64,000 nt of DNA from the NCBI RefSeq assembly GCF_025717675.1, contig NZ_JAJIRT010000002.1, positions 62,001 to 126,000 on the forward strand, written 5' to 3'. Shown in pieces: positions 50,405 to 59,913 of this stretch. The notes under the pieces are model-generated. The model saw only the letters and a list, made by a program, of their open reading frames with translations. It ran no database searches and had not been told where the DNA came from. The position numbers were made by a program, and so were the translations under genes. The stretch is from Paucibacter sp. DJ2R-2 (lineage in GTDB: Bacteria; Pseudomonadota; Gammaproteobacteria; Burkholderiales; Burkholderiaceae_C). The stretch's first letter is position 1. Every line of letters starts with the position of its first letter.

Positions 50405-51155
50405 TATCCACAAACTCAGCCGCCCAGAGCGCTTGCTTTGGGGGCATGGCGTCAGGAAGCCCGAGCACATTGATCTAGAGGCCATTGCCAGCGCCAGGGG
50501 CGCTTACGTCGTCTATAGAAAGCTCGATGGTTGTGCGGCTCGCCTTGTGGCCGCCGGTGATCGTGCGGTCATCAGCGTTGCTATGGACGACAACCTCGGA
50601 AGAAGGCGATTCTCTTTAGGGCATGAGCTGGCCCACTGGATGCAAGATGCCCAGAGGACATCATTCAAGTGCTCTAGCACTGACATTGGGCCTCAGAATG
50701 CTGAAGCCAAGTCCATAGAAGCTGACGCCAACAACTTCGCCAGTCAGTTGATCCTTCCCGACTATCTGGTCTGGCCATGGGTGGCGGATCGCAAGCCCAG
50801 TCTCGATCTCGCGAAAGCAATGGGTGGCGAGTTTCAAGCCAGTCTGACCGCTTCCGCGTTGAAATTGCTCCACCGTGCCAAAGTACCGACCGCCATCACC
50901 TGCCACGATCAGCGACGGCTGAAGTGGTCTAGGCGAAGCCGTGATTTTTCAACTGACCTTTACATCCTCAACGAGTTGCACCAAGACACGATCGCATTCG
51001 AAATGGCGTTCGGCTCCGCCAAAGGCCTAGGCCGACCGGCGAGAGAGAGTGCCTCGCGGTGGATCAGCGGACCGGGGACCTATCGAATGGAAGTCTGGTC
51101 GCAGTCGATTGCGCTTCCTGAGGGTCTGGTGTTGAGCATGCTCACGATCGCATAA
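50391..51155 (+). CDS. ImmA/IrrE-family metallopeptidase
   Basis: A 254-residue zinc peptidase. The catalytic site is H78-E-L-A-H82 in FSLGHELAHWMQD with a further glutamate at E110 in SIEADANNFASQLILP, the ImmA/IrrE pattern. The C-terminal half (residues about 130-254) has no recognised domain. Such proteases cleave phage or stress repressors (ImmR, DdrO) to switch on genes. ATG 50391 overlaps the previous gene by 14 bp; ATG 50394 is the alternative. The substrate may be the small protein or sigma-like factor encoded just upstream. Confidence 0.85.
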   Translation: MMAVDIHKLSRPERLLWGHGVRKPEHIDLEAIASARGAYVVYRKLDGCAARLVAAGDRAVISVAMDDNLGRRRFSLGHELAHWMQDAQRTSFKCSSTDIGPQNAEAKSIEADANNFASQLILPDYLVWPWVADRKPSLDLAKAMGGEFQASLTASALKLLHRAKVPTAITCHDQRRLKWSRRSRDFSTDLYILNELHQDTIAFEMAFGSAKGLGRPARESASRWISGPGTYRMEVWSQSIALPEGLVLSMLTIA

Positions 51156-51399
51156 CAGGCTATCCCGCCAAACCATCGACGACCGCAGCACGGCGCTGAC
51201 GGGCCTGAACACGAGCATCAAGCCAACCCTTGCCGCTTTAGAGGTGGGGAAGCTTTTTTGCGGCTTTTCCGTTCAATGAATCGAGGCGCGATGGCAGCGT
51301 TATCCGTCACTGCGCTTCGGCGCTTGAGCAGAGAGCCCCGCCAAATTCTGGCAGTTCTTCCAATTGTCCGACAGCACTTCGCAGGGGCTCAGGTGCTAC

Positions 51400-54300
51400 T
51401 CACGGTCGTGCGGAGTGCGCACTTTCCGAACGCGCCCGCAGCGCTTCATAGAGCTGAGCCGGACCGAGCAGGATGTCTTTTAGCCCATCGCGCACACGCT
51501 CCGAGCCTAGGGCCTGCGTGCTCATGGACTGATGGGCCTCGAAGGCGTCGATGATGGCGTCCATCAGTGCCTTACCCAGGTCGGGCGAGTTCGCGAACTG
51601 TTCCTTGGTATTGCTGCCAGCCTGCTGCACCAGGGTGTCGTTCTCCAGCAGCTTGCCCCTGAGTACGCCGTTCACATAGACCAGTTGGTCGTCGTCGCTC
51701 AGCTCGCCTTCGAACAGCCCGTTCACCTTCTTGATGATTTCGCCCAAGTAGGCCTGCTGCTTCTCTTGCACCGAGCCACTACCTACAGCGTCCATCGGTG
51801 GCAGCTTGTAGCTACCTTCCGCGTTCAAGTTCAACGGCTGATTGCCAGTTTTCTTCAGCGTGTGGTGAGTCAAAACCACCTTACTCAAATCCACCGTGTC
51901 TCGCTCGCGGCCAAAGTCCAGCAGTGGGATGAGGCGCTTGAAAAATAGGAACCGCTTCTCGATGCCGGTGTTTCCGTAGTCAAAGATTTGGCTCAGAAAG
52001 GCATAGAGCCGCGCATAGGCGCCCATATCGCTCTTGAACAGCAGCAGGGCATCGAGCATGTCCTTGGCTGCCTGGCTGGCCTTACCGTCCTGCTCTGCAT
52101 CGGCAGCGACCTTGCCCTGCTGTGCGACTTTGTAGCGTTTGAGCAGGCGGTCGGCCACCGGCGCAATCGCCGCATCCAGCGCCTTTTGAGTGCCCTTGGG
52201 GTCAAGGTCCACTTTGGCCACGCGCTCGACCTCGAAGTCGTCGTAGTTGCCGCTGGCATCGAGCTTGGCGCGCAGGTCGTAGACAAGATGCGGGTCAGTC
52301 GCTGCCTCCAACTCGGCGGTCTCGAAATAGGTCTTGAAGGCCTTCAGGATTTCTGCCGGCTCGTTGACGAAGTCGAGGATGTAAGTGCAGTCCTTCTTCA
52401 CTCCACCCGCCTCAAAGGCGCGATTCAGGCGCGAGAGCGTCTGTACCGCCTGGATGCCGCCCAGCATTTTGTCCACGTACATGCCGCACAGCAGTGGCTG
52501 GTCGAAACCTGTCTGGAACTTATTGGCCACCAGCAGCAAGTGGTAGTCGGGTTCAGCGAAGGCATCGCGGATATCGCGGCCCTTCAGCCCCGGGTTTAGG
52601 TCCTTGCTGGTCTCGGTGACGGCCTGCGGATAACTCTCCGGGTCGTTCACCTCCCCCGAGAAGGCCACCATCACGCCGAGCGGGTAGTTCTGCTTTTCGA
52701 TGTAGGCGCGTATGGCCTTCTGCCAGCGCACGGCCTCGCGGCGAGAGCCCACCACCACCATGGCTTTGGCGCGGCCCTGCAGTAGCGGCTGCACGTTCTC
52801 GCGGTAATGCTCGACAACCACCTGCACCTTGCTGGCGATGTTGTACGGGTGCAGGCGAACCCACTGCATGATGCCCTTCATCGCCGCGCTGCGTTCGACC
52901 TGGCTTTCGTCGTATTCCTGGCCGTTGTGCGCCAGCTTGAACGCCAGCTTGTAGTTGGTGTAGTTCTTGAGCACGTCGAGAATGAAGCCCTCCTCGATGG
53001 CCTGGCGCATCGAGTAGACATGGAAGGGCTGCGGCAGGCCATCGGCCCCGGGCCGCCCGAACAGCTCCAAGGTCTTCTGCTTGGGCGTGGCCGTGAAGGC
53101 CACATAGGTCAGGCCCTTGGCGCCGGCGCTGTCACCGGCCCGCGCCGCCATCTGCGCCGCCAGCAGAATCTCCGTGTCGACCTCGCCGCCATCCTGCAAT
53201 TCCGCCCATTCCTGGGCCGACAGCAGCTGCTTGAGCTTGGCCGCTGCCTCGCCGCTCTGCGAACTGTGCGCCTCATCGGCAATCACCGCGAAGCGCTTGC
53301 CCTCAGTGGCCGCCAGTTCCTGCACCGCTTGCAAGGCGAAGGGGAAGGTCTGGATGGTGCAGACAATGATTTTCTTGCCGTCCTTGAGCGCCTGGCCCAA
53401 CTGCCCACTCTTGCTGCCCGACTCGTTCGTGATGCTGGCCACCACGCCTGTGGTGCGCTCGAAGTCGAAGATGGCTTCCTGCAACTGCGCATCCAACACA
53501 TTGCGGTCGCTCACCACCAGCACGCTGTCGAACATCTTCTTGTGTTCAGCGTCGTGCAGGTCGGCCAGGAAGTGAGCCGTCCAGGCAATCGAGTTGGTCT
53601 TGCCTGAACCGGCCGAGTGCTGAATCAGGTAGCGCTGGCCGGCCCCCTGAGTGAGAACATCGGCCACCAGCCTGCGCGTGGCGTCGAGCTGGTGATAGCG
53701 CGGGAAGATGACGCTCTTGAGCTGCTTCTTGTCGTCGCGTTTGCCGATGAGATAGCGATGCAGGATGTCCAGCCAGCTCTCTCGGCCCCAGACCTCTTCC
53801 CACAGGTAGGCCGAGGCAAAGCCATCAAGATTCGGGGCGTTGCCGGCGCCGCCAGCATTCCCACGGTTGAAGGGTAGGAAGTTGGTTGCCGGCCCGGCCA
53901 GCCGCGTCGTCATCATCACTTCCGACTGACTGACTGCGAAGTGCACCAGCGCTCCACCTGGGAAGCCCAGCAGCGGCTCCTGCACCCCGCCCTTGGGCTG
54001 CGGATGCCGGTCGAAACGGTACTGGTCCACCGCATCACCCACGCTCTGCGTGAAGTCGCTCTTCAGCTCGACGGTGGCCACCGGGATGCCGTTCAGGAAC
54101 AGCACCAGGTCAAGCTCTTCCTTCGGGTTGTTTGGCGAGTGGCAGACTTGCCGCACCACGCGTAGCCGGTTGGCCGCGTAGTTGGCCTGGATGGCGGGGT
54201 TGATGGCCAAGGCCGGCTTGAATTGAGCCAGCATCAGCGGCTCCTTCAGGCCCAGCATTTCCACGCCGCGCCGTAGCACGTCCAAGGTGCCACGGTCGGG

Positions 54301-54543
54301 AAGGTTCAGGCTCTTACGCACCCGTTCGGCCAGCACATGAGGCAGGGATGCGCCGTGGGTCTTGGTCAAGCGCTGCCAGCTGTCGGGCTGAGTGGCTTCG
54401 ACCCAGGCCAGTAGATCGGGCATGAACAAGCCGTGCGTACGGTTGAAAAGGGCGGAATCACCCTCGGCATAGAGCCAACCGTTCGCAGCCAAGTGGGTGC
54501 AGATCTCGCGCTCAAAATGGTGTTCTTGGTGCAGGTTCATCAT
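51400..54543 (-). CDS. hsdR: Type I restriction enzyme, R (restriction/translocase) subunit
   Basis: A 1047-residue HsdR. The N-terminal nuclease shows LDLVLFLNGIPVATVELKSD (D145, E159, K161), and the SF2 helicase motifs include Walker A SAGSGKTNSIAW (residues 310-321), DEAHSSQSG at 423-431 and VAFTATPKQKTLELFG. A C-terminal helical region follows. It cuts DNA far from the site bound by HsdM/S. The start 54543 overlaps the nucleotidyltransferase stop by 4 bp (ATGA), so it belongs to the same transcript. It is separated from hsdM/hsdS by four inserted genes. Confidence 0.95.
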   Translation of the reverse strand: MMNLHQEHHFEREICTHLAANGWLYAEGDSALFNRTHGLFMPDLLAWVEATQPDSWQRLTKTHGASLPHVLAERVRKSLNLPDRGTLDVLRRGVEMLGLKEPLMLAQFKPALAINPAIQANYAANRLRVVRQVCHSPNNPKEELDLVLFLNGIPVATVELKSDFTQSVGDAVDQYRFDRHPQPKGGVQEPLLGFPGGALVHFAVSQSEVMMTTRLAGPATNFLPFNRGNAGGAGNAPNLDGFASAYLWEEVWGRESWLDILHRYLIGKRDDKKQLKSVIFPRYHQLDATRRLVADVLTQGAGQRYLIQHSAGSGKTNSIAWTAHFLADLHDAEHKKMFDSVLVVSDRNVLDAQLQEAIFDFERTTGVVASITNESGSKSGQLGQALKDGKKIIVCTIQTFPFALQAVQELAATEGKRFAVIADEAHSSQSGEAAAKLKQLLSAQEWAELQDGGEVDTEILLAAQMAARAGDSAGAKGLTYVAFTATPKQKTLELFGRPGADGLPQPFHVYSMRQAIEEGFILDVLKNYTNYKLAFKLAHNGQEYDESQVERSAAMKGIMQWVRLHPYNIASKVQVVVEHYRENVQPLLQGRAKAMVVVGSRREAVRWQKAIRAYIEKQNYPLGVMVAFSGEVNDPESYPQAVTETSKDLNPGLKGRDIRDAFAEPDYHLLLVANKFQTGFDQPLLCGMYVDKMLGGIQAVQTLSRLNRAFEAGGVKKDCTYILDFVNEPAEILKAFKTYFETAELEAATDPHLVYDLRAKLDASGNYDDFEVERVAKVDLDPKGTQKALDAAIAPVADRLLKRYKVAQQGKVAADAEQDGKASQAAKDMLDALLLFKSDMGAYARLYAFLSQIFDYGNTGIEKRFLFFKRLIPLLDFGRERDTVDLSKVVLTHHTLKKTGNQPLNLNAEGSYKLPPMDAVGSGSVQEKQQAYLGEIIKKVNGLFEGELSDDDQLVYVNGVLRGKLLENDTLVQQAGSNTKEQFANSPDLGKALMDAIIDAFEAHQSMSTQALGSERVRDGLKDILLGPAQLYEALRARSESAHSARP

Positions 54544-55223
54544 CGACTCAGCGCCCTCAGGCGGTCCATCACGAGACTGGCGCGCTCCGGCTCGGCAATC
54601 AGGCCTGGCAACACGTTCACAAAATCCTGGTGTGACAGCAAAGGCTTGAAGGCCGCGGCCACGGCCTGCCTTAACTCGGCGGGTGCAACAGCCAACTCTT
54701 CGGCCAGTTCCTCGCGCCCATCGACGATGTTCAACACGTCTTCCAGGTCGTGGCTGCTAAGAAAGTCGCCGCCACCCCGGCCGGCGAAGGCCTCCAGCTT
54801 CGTCGCCACAAAGGCCACCGCGCTCACCAGCCGGACCGCCACGCCCTCACCCAGGTCCATCAGCACGGCGGTTTCCACCGCATACGGATACCAGCGGTTG
54901 GAAAATCCGAGCACCTCGGGCTGCACCGGCATCAGGTCGAAGAGCACGCCCGAGGCCTTGTGCACCCAGCGGCAAATCACATCGCTGCTCACGTCGCGCG
55001 CGAAACCGCGCTCTGCCACCTGGGCTTCGATGCGATGGAACATGGCGCGGCTGGCATTCACCACCGCATCCACATCGCGGGTGGCACGCACGGGGTCGGC
55101 CAGTGGGTCGGTCACCAGCAGGCCGGCCACGGCGCCGCCCACGAAGACCACCTGCTCGCGCAACTCGCCCAGCGCCTCGGCGATGTGGCGCAGATAAGGC
55201 AGGTTGGGGTCATCTGCTCGCAT
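54540..55223 (-). CDS. Nucleotidyltransferase-fold protein (AbiEii-like)
   Basis: A 227-residue protein with the minimal nucleotidyltransferase signature: VVFVGGAVAGLLVTDPLADP followed by RATRDVDAVVN (GG-x-N-D-x-D), and VRLVSAVAFVATKLEAFAGR later on, typical of AbiEii/AbiGii-like toxins. The ATG at 55223 has GGAGG five bases before it and is preferred over a GTG at 55229. It overlaps the winged-helix gene upstream by 14 bp and hsdR by 4 bp. A toxin or RNA-modifying role paired with the winged-helix protein is likely by analogy with AbiE systems. Confidence 0.75.
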   Translation of the reverse strand: MRADDPNLPYLRHIAEALGELREQVVFVGGAVAGLLVTDPLADPVRATRDVDAVVNASRAMFHRIEAQVAERGFARDVSSDVICRWVHKASGVLFDLMPVQPEVLGFSNRWYPYAVETAVLMDLGEGVAVRLVSAVAFVATKLEAFAGRGGGDFLSSHDLEDVLNIVDGREELAEELAVAPAELRQAVAAAFKPLLSHQDFVNVLPGLIAEPERASLVMDRLRALSR

Positions 55224-55758
55224 CAGCACCTCCAGATTCGAAGCGCATCAGTTCGACTTCCATCAACTTGGCGGCCAAGCCACGCTCGCGCGCACGCCCG
55301 ATGCGCAAGCCATCCAGCAGGGCCAGCAAGCGATGCAGGGCCGGGTCGGCAAGGGCCGCCAGTGGCGCAGTCCGGTACAGGGGCGAGAGCGTAGGGCCCT
55401 TGGCGCTGCCTGTGGAGTGCGCCCAGACCGGCGCTTCGCCTGCAGCCACCGTCAACTGGCTGGCCAGGGGCTCGGCACCAAAAGCAGTCGGCACGCCGCG
55501 CTTGATCGGGCCCTGCGTGGCCGGCCAGATGTAGCGTGCACCGTGCAGGACGAATTCCAGTAGGCTGGGGCGCACCGGCGACCACTCGCCGCGCCCCGGT
55601 GCCACCGCCAGACCGGACGCCACCGCGCGTTTCACGCTCGCGTGCGCCTCCGAGGCACTGATGGACAGTGCTTCGCCCAACGCTGCATAGGTCCAGCGCT
55701 GCGGCGGGTGTGCCGCCACCTTCAGCAGCACCAGCAGGTCTTGGGGTTTAAGTTCCAT
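55210..55758 (-). CDS. Winged-helix (MarR-like) regulator, probable partner of the nucleotidyltransferase
   Basis: A 182-residue protein. The N-terminal 75 residues form a winged helix (LLVLLKVAAHPPQRWTYAAL, GEALSISASEAHASVKRAV, ASGLAVAPGRGEWSPVR). The rest is of unknown fold and contains PALHRLLALLDGLRIGRARE. The ATG at 55758 lies 11 bp from a 26-bp near-palindrome (55769-55794), the probable operator. As the first gene of the subunit wHTH-nucleotidyltransferase-hsdR, it is placed to control these genes. It resembles the regulator half of AbiE-type pairs by arrangement more than by sequence. Confidence 0.7.
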   Translation of the reverse strand: MELKPQDLLVLLKVAAHPPQRWTYAALGEALSISASEAHASVKRAVASGLAVAPGRGEWSPVRPSLLEFVLHGARYIWPATQGPIKRGVPTAFGAEPLASQLTVAAGEAPVWAHSTGSAKGPTLSPLYRTAPLAALADPALHRLLALLDGLRIGRARERGLAAKLMEVELMRFESGGADASR

Positions 55759-55768
55759 CGCATCGCCA

Positions 55769-55794
55769 TATTCGCTATTCGCGAATTACGAATA
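55769..55794. promoter_or_regulatory. 26-bp near-palindromic operator before the winged-helix gene
   Basis: Two 13-base arms, TATTCGCTATTCG and CGAATTACGAATA, centred between 55781 and 55782, pair at 11 of 13 positions; ATTCG occurs twice in each arm orientation. It lies 11 bp upstream of the winged-helix start and covers the last codons and stop of the upstream HEPN-like gene. It is the natural binding site for a dimeric winged-helix repressor. Confidence 0.7.
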
Positions 55795-56401
55795 TCGCTG
55801 ATGGCGCGGGTTTTGACAAGCCGGGCGGAGGAGTGACAACTTCAGGCGCCGGCCCTATCCTCCCGGCGGCGTCGGCCAAGGCAGAAAAGAGCTCATTGAC
55901 TGACTTTTGCAGGTAGCCCACACTCACATAGGTCTCGCCGGGCACTGGAGAAAACTCCTTGCTTCCCCCGTACTTTTCCTCGCCGTATCGGAAGGCCATC
56001 GAGTTCGGGTCGAGCGCAGCAATCTCAGCCAGGCGGGAAGTAATCCAACTCGGAACCTCCTGCTGGTACTTCTGGCGGGCAAAGGTTTTCAGGTCCGCGG
56101 CCAGCGCATCGAGCCTGTGGTGGGTGCTATTGGTTCGCAGCAGCGCCTTCAGGACCAGCTCAAGCGCATGCCTGTACAGGAACAGCACGGGATTCGCGAG
56201 CCGGAAATCTTCCTGCTCCTGGCGCTTGATGGTGTCAGCAAGAATGTTGGCCGCGTGCAGGTATTGCTCGGCCATTTCTAGCTTGGTCGGAATGAATTCC
56301 CCGCCGAAGACGAATCCGTGCGGCCCCGAATAGGCATCTTCCCGCTGGTGCTCCTCGGAAAGCTCCACGAAGAGGGGAGCATGGGTGACGGGCTTCTGCA
56401 T
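55775..56401 (-). CDS. HEPN-like hypothetical protein of the defence operon
   Basis: A 208-residue protein. The central helix NPVLFLYRHALELVLKALLR is like that of HEPN-type (ribonuclease or abortive-infection) proteins, with R-x4-6-H-like elements in LYRHALEL, but the strict R-x4-6-H catalytic motif is not clear. Other features: EMAEQYLHAANILADTIKRQ and an Ala/Pro-rich tail. It lies 15 bp after the DUF262 gene and its TAG stop is inside the palindromic operator. Similar small HEPN-like genes occur next to DUF262 nucleases in other defence loci; function not known. Confidence 0.6.
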   Translation of the reverse strand: MQKPVTHAPLFVELSEEHQREDAYSGPHGFVFGGEFIPTKLEMAEQYLHAANILADTIKRQEQEDFRLANPVLFLYRHALELVLKALLRTNSTHHRLDALAADLKTFARQKYQQEVPSWITSRLAEIAALDPNSMAFRYGEEKYGGSKEFSPVPGETYVSVGYLQKSVNELFSALADAAGRIGPAPEVVTPPPGLSKPAPSAIFVIRE

Positions 56402-56416
56402 ATGCGGTACCTGGTG

Positions 56417-58534
56417 CTAGTCCTCTGACCGGCCAGTGGTGACTTGGCTCCCCGGCAAGTTGTCTTGCCAGGCCGCGTAGGTAATCGACGTGCCCTTCAA
56501 GCGCCAAGTGTTGCGACCGTTGTCTGTCCGACCCAGCACCGTGGCAGAGGCCGCGCTGGGACTCTTGAAATCAGTGTCTGTGGCGAATAACAAATGCGAC
56601 CCGTCCTCAGACAACTTCAACGTCCCGGCATTGCGCAACTCCTCACGCAGTTGCTGATAAGAGTGAGCCTGACCCGACCAATCGAGCTTAGCTTGCGAGC
56701 CAGCGAGCACGGTAAATGCTTTGCCGTTCTCTTGCGCCGCGGCGGCAAGGCCGTGCCTGGAGCTTTCCAGCTCGAAAGTCACCGTATCGCCTGCCCCTTC
56801 CAGTTCAGCCAGCAGGGCTTCGGCAAGGGCTGCCTTGCTCTTGCGGTCTTGTAGGCGCCAATGCGCCTCCAGCTTCGCCAGCATGGCGTTCTGGCGCTGC
56901 TGCATCACGTCCACCGTCCAGTCTGTGAACTGCAGCACTTGGGTGGTCAGGGCGAAAGCCGCGATACCACCCTTGGTGAAGTAGGCCGACTTCTTCCAGT
57001 CGAAATCGCGGTTACTGGCCGAGCTGTTCTTCTTCCTGCTCAGCAAGGCCAGATTGCCCAGCCGATGAACCCATAGCTGATGCACAGCTTTGTCTGGCAC
57101 CCAGCCTGCCCATTGACTGTTGGGGGCCGGCTGTTGCGGCATGACATGCTCGACCGAGACCACCTCATGCTGGTAGCTAGCGCTGCCATCCGACAGCAGA
57201 TGGTCCAGACGCAACAACAACAGCGCGAGCGCGCGGGGCGAGTGAGTCTCGTACAGCGGGCCGCTCAGGGCCGCATAGGTCTGGTGCTGCTCTTCCGGCG
57301 ACAGTTGCAGCGGAGACGAAGCGGCCGACAGGTCGCTGCCAGCTTCGACCGCCCCTGTCAACGCCGAGAAGCGCTCGATACGTTCGTTGACGCCGGCCCT
57401 GCGTGCCAACATCGAGTAGCCCAACCGCTCCAGGTCGCGGAAGAAGCTCAGGACGGCTTCAGGCTTCTGTCGATACCGCACAAAGAAGGTCAGTGCAGGG
57501 GGTACCCAGTCCTTGAATTCCAGCCGGTTCAGCCAGCGCAGGTGCTCGTTCACCTGCTCAGCATGGTGCGTGCTGGCGTAGTCCGCGTCGCGCAACTCGC
57601 AAAACGCCTGCGCCATCGGCAGCAGCACCTCGTCCACGAAGCTGCGCGGCTGCTTTGCTGGCAGCACATGCTCCTTGAATTCCTTGAGCAGCGTGCCGTG
57701 CGGCTTGGCCCTGCGGTAAACCATACGGATGTGGCTGAACAAGTCGCCGAACTCGTCGCGGCCAAGGTCCTCCTCTTCGTCCTCCCACTTCTTTGTGTAG
57801 GCGTCCCGCAGCGAAGGCTCGATGCCGCCGATGATTTCAGCCTTGAGGATGTCGGTGGCGCTCAGGTCCAGGCCACGGCTGTTAAGCACGCCGAAAATGC
57901 GGTAAGCCGAATCCAGGTCCGGCGTCGCCACGGTCACCAAGTAGCACCGAGTAATGACGAACTGCACCAGCCGCACCAGTTCGGATTGCGGCAGCTTGGC
58001 GAGCCCTTCCATGAACAGTTGGGCATTCGCGCGCAGTCGTGCTTGCGCGTCGGGCAGCACCGTGTTGAGTTGGGCCACCGCTTGCAGACCGTTCTCATGC
58101 TGCACGTACTGGCGGAAGAAGTCGCGATCGCGTTCACGCAGCAAGAGGCGGTAGCGGGCCTGCGTGCCTTTGACCAGGCTACCCTTCTCGTAGATGCAGC
58201 CGGTAATGTCCTTCTGCAACTCGTCATCGCCAACCGTGGCACGAATGGCCGACAGCAGCAGCGTCAGCGTCGTCAGGCGCTGCTGGCCATCGACCACCGT
58301 CGCTTCGGGCATGGTCTCAGCTTTGATGAGCACGATGCTGCCGAGGAAGTACGGCGCTGCGTCGCTGAGCTGCGAGGGGGCGGAAGCCAGCGCGCCCAGC
58401 AGGTCGTCCAGCAGTTCCTGCGCCTGGTCGCGACCCCAGGCATAAGGGCGCTGATAGCCCGGAATCGTGAAGACATAGTCGTCGCTGAAGATTTTGGCGA
58501 GCGACTGTTCCTTGGCGGTGAGCGTGTGGGTCAT
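56417..58534 (-). CDS. DUF262/DUF1524 (GmrSD-type) nuclease
   Basis: A 705-residue protein. N-terminal DUF262 has IPGYQRPYAWGRDQAQELLD and VVDGQQRLTTLTLLLSAI (the DGQQR-x-T motif of ParB/Srx-like NTPases), and C-terminal DUF1524 has the HNH-like VSVEHVMPQQP and HRLGNLALLSRKKNSSASNR. This is the architecture of GmrSD-type IV restriction enzymes that cleave modified (glucosyl-hydroxymethyl) phage DNA. Here it lies inside a type I restriction operon, between hsdS (23-bp gap) and the HEPN-like gene. The start ATG 58534 is unambiguous. Confidence 0.85.
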   Translation of the reverse strand: MTHTLTAKEQSLAKIFSDDYVFTIPGYQRPYAWGRDQAQELLDDLLGALASAPSQLSDAAPYFLGSIVLIKAETMPEATVVDGQQRLTTLTLLLSAIRATVGDDELQKDITGCIYEKGSLVKGTQARYRLLLRERDRDFFRQYVQHENGLQAVAQLNTVLPDAQARLRANAQLFMEGLAKLPQSELVRLVQFVITRCYLVTVATPDLDSAYRIFGVLNSRGLDLSATDILKAEIIGGIEPSLRDAYTKKWEDEEEDLGRDEFGDLFSHIRMVYRRAKPHGTLLKEFKEHVLPAKQPRSFVDEVLLPMAQAFCELRDADYASTHHAEQVNEHLRWLNRLEFKDWVPPALTFFVRYRQKPEAVLSFFRDLERLGYSMLARRAGVNERIERFSALTGAVEAGSDLSAASSPLQLSPEEQHQTYAALSGPLYETHSPRALALLLLRLDHLLSDGSASYQHEVVSVEHVMPQQPAPNSQWAGWVPDKAVHQLWVHRLGNLALLSRKKNSSASNRDFDWKKSAYFTKGGIAAFALTTQVLQFTDWTVDVMQQRQNAMLAKLEAHWRLQDRKSKAALAEALLAELEGAGDTVTFELESSRHGLAAAAQENGKAFTVLAGSQAKLDWSGQAHSYQQLREELRNAGTLKLSEDGSHLLFATDTDFKSPSAASATVLGRTDNGRNTWRLKGTSITYAAWQDNLPGSQVTTGRSED

Positions 58535-58557
58535 TGTTTCCTCCCTGGTGTTGTTCT

Positions 58558-59913
58558 TCAGACCCTGCGCACGTCGATTTGGCCGGTGACGGCGGCGGCA
58601 ATCAATGCACTGCGGCGCTCCTTCAACAGGCCAATCGCGCGGTCGGCCTCAAACTTCAAGGCATCAAGTCGGCTGTTTTCTTGCGCAATGAACTGGGCAA
58701 TTTCAGATTGTTCGTCGACTGGTGGCAGCGCGACCTTCCGGGATGCCATGGCGCCTAGCGGAATTCGAGAGCGCGTGGTGCCAGTCGCCAAAACGCCGGC
58801 GTCGTGTGCCGCGCCAGCACTGAGCTGCCAAGCGACGAACTCTGGTGACGCGCGTGCTGCGTCGAGGCGAAATCGAAAGCAATCGGCTTTGACTAACGCA
58901 GGGCCAAGTCTGGCGGGCGCGACACAGGCCCGCCCCAACAGGTTGTTATCGTCGCCAAGGCCGGCCACCAATACATCTCCAGCATGGACGTTGTGGCCCT
59001 GAAGCTCGGCTAAGAAATACTCCTCATCAAGGTACACCGATTCGCCCTTGTTGAAGAAGCCTGAGCGAATGTTCTGAAGCCGGACAACTAACGCACCGCC
59101 ATCCCTGTAGTGCTCCGATTTGATGCCGGAGCCGAACGGCCCGTCACACCTATCCTTGGTGACACGACCAAGCGGGGTCAGCGTCCAATGCGCCGGCACC
59201 TCGCTCAGCCACGCGACCCCGGAATCCTTCATCGGCGCGTCGGGGTTGAGGCCCCGGGTGACAGCGTGGGAGATGGTGGCCTGGCGCTTTTCGGCCAGCA
59301 GGGCAATGAGCTTTTCCTGCTCGGCAACCAGCGCGTCGATTTTGGCTGTCTCGCGGTCGAGGAACGCGGTGATGGCTGCCTGCTCTTCCTTGGGAGGCAG
59401 CACCAGTGGAAGCTCCATTATGTTGGTGGACGAGATGGAGGCGAGATTGGTGCTCTGCTTGGCCCGCGTCATGAAGTAGAACTGTGCGTAGGCCGAGCCA
59501 GTGAGCAGGTTCAACCACTCCGGCGATACCGCATGGGGACGCACCGAAAACACATGATTCTGATGAATGCAGTCGGGAATTTCGTCGCGCCAGATGCAGC
59601 CGCGCCCAAGCTTGTCCACGTCCCCGCCCTCGTTCATCAACACATCGCCATATTGCAGTGTGTATCTCGACAGCACATCAGGGGGCACCTCGATAGTGGC
59701 GACATCGCTCAGAGCCAAGTAGCCGTCTTGAACATTCGCAACACGCAGATATGGCACCACTACGGTCTGCTTGCCGTCGTTGTCCTTGCCTTTTGCGATG
59801 CCAGTCTGCACATTGGCACAGTGCCGAAGCCGAGTAATATCCCAATGCGCTGGCACCTCGCCTAGCCACGGCAAGCCGCTGTCCCTGTAGGCCTGATACT
59901 TAGGCAAACTCAT
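58558..59913 (-). CDS. hsdS: Type I restriction enzyme, S (specificity) subunit
   Basis: A 451-residue HsdS with two target-recognition domains. Each half starts with a similar segment ([20 protein letters not shown] at residue ~13 and [20 protein letters not shown] at ~230), and each ends in a long conserved helix ([20 protein letters not shown] and [20 protein letters not shown]). The circularly arranged TRD-helix-TRD-helix plan is typical and sets a bipartite target. The start overlaps hsdM by 4 bp (ATGA). Confidence 0.93.
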   Translation of the reverse strand: MSLPKYQAYRDSGLPWLGEVPAHWDITRLRHCANVQTGIAKGKDNDGKQTVVVPYLRVANVQDGYLALSDVATIEVPPDVLSRYTLQYGDVLMNEGGDVDKLGRGCIWRDEIPDCIHQNHVFSVRPHAVSPEWLNLLTGSAYAQFYFMTRAKQSTNLASISSTNIMELPLVLPPKEEQAAITAFLDRETAKIDALVAEQEKLIALLAEKRQATISHAVTRGLNPDAPMKDSGVAWLSEVPAHWTLTPLGRVTKDRCDGPFGSGIKSEHYRDGGALVVRLQNIRSGFFNKGESVYLDEEYFLAELQGHNVHAGDVLVAGLGDDNNLLGRACVAPARLGPALVKADCFRFRLDAARASPEFVAWQLSAGAAHDAGVLATGTTRSRIPLGAMASRKVALPPVDEQSEIAQFIAQENSRLDALKFEADRAIGLLKERRSALIAAAVTGQIDVRRV

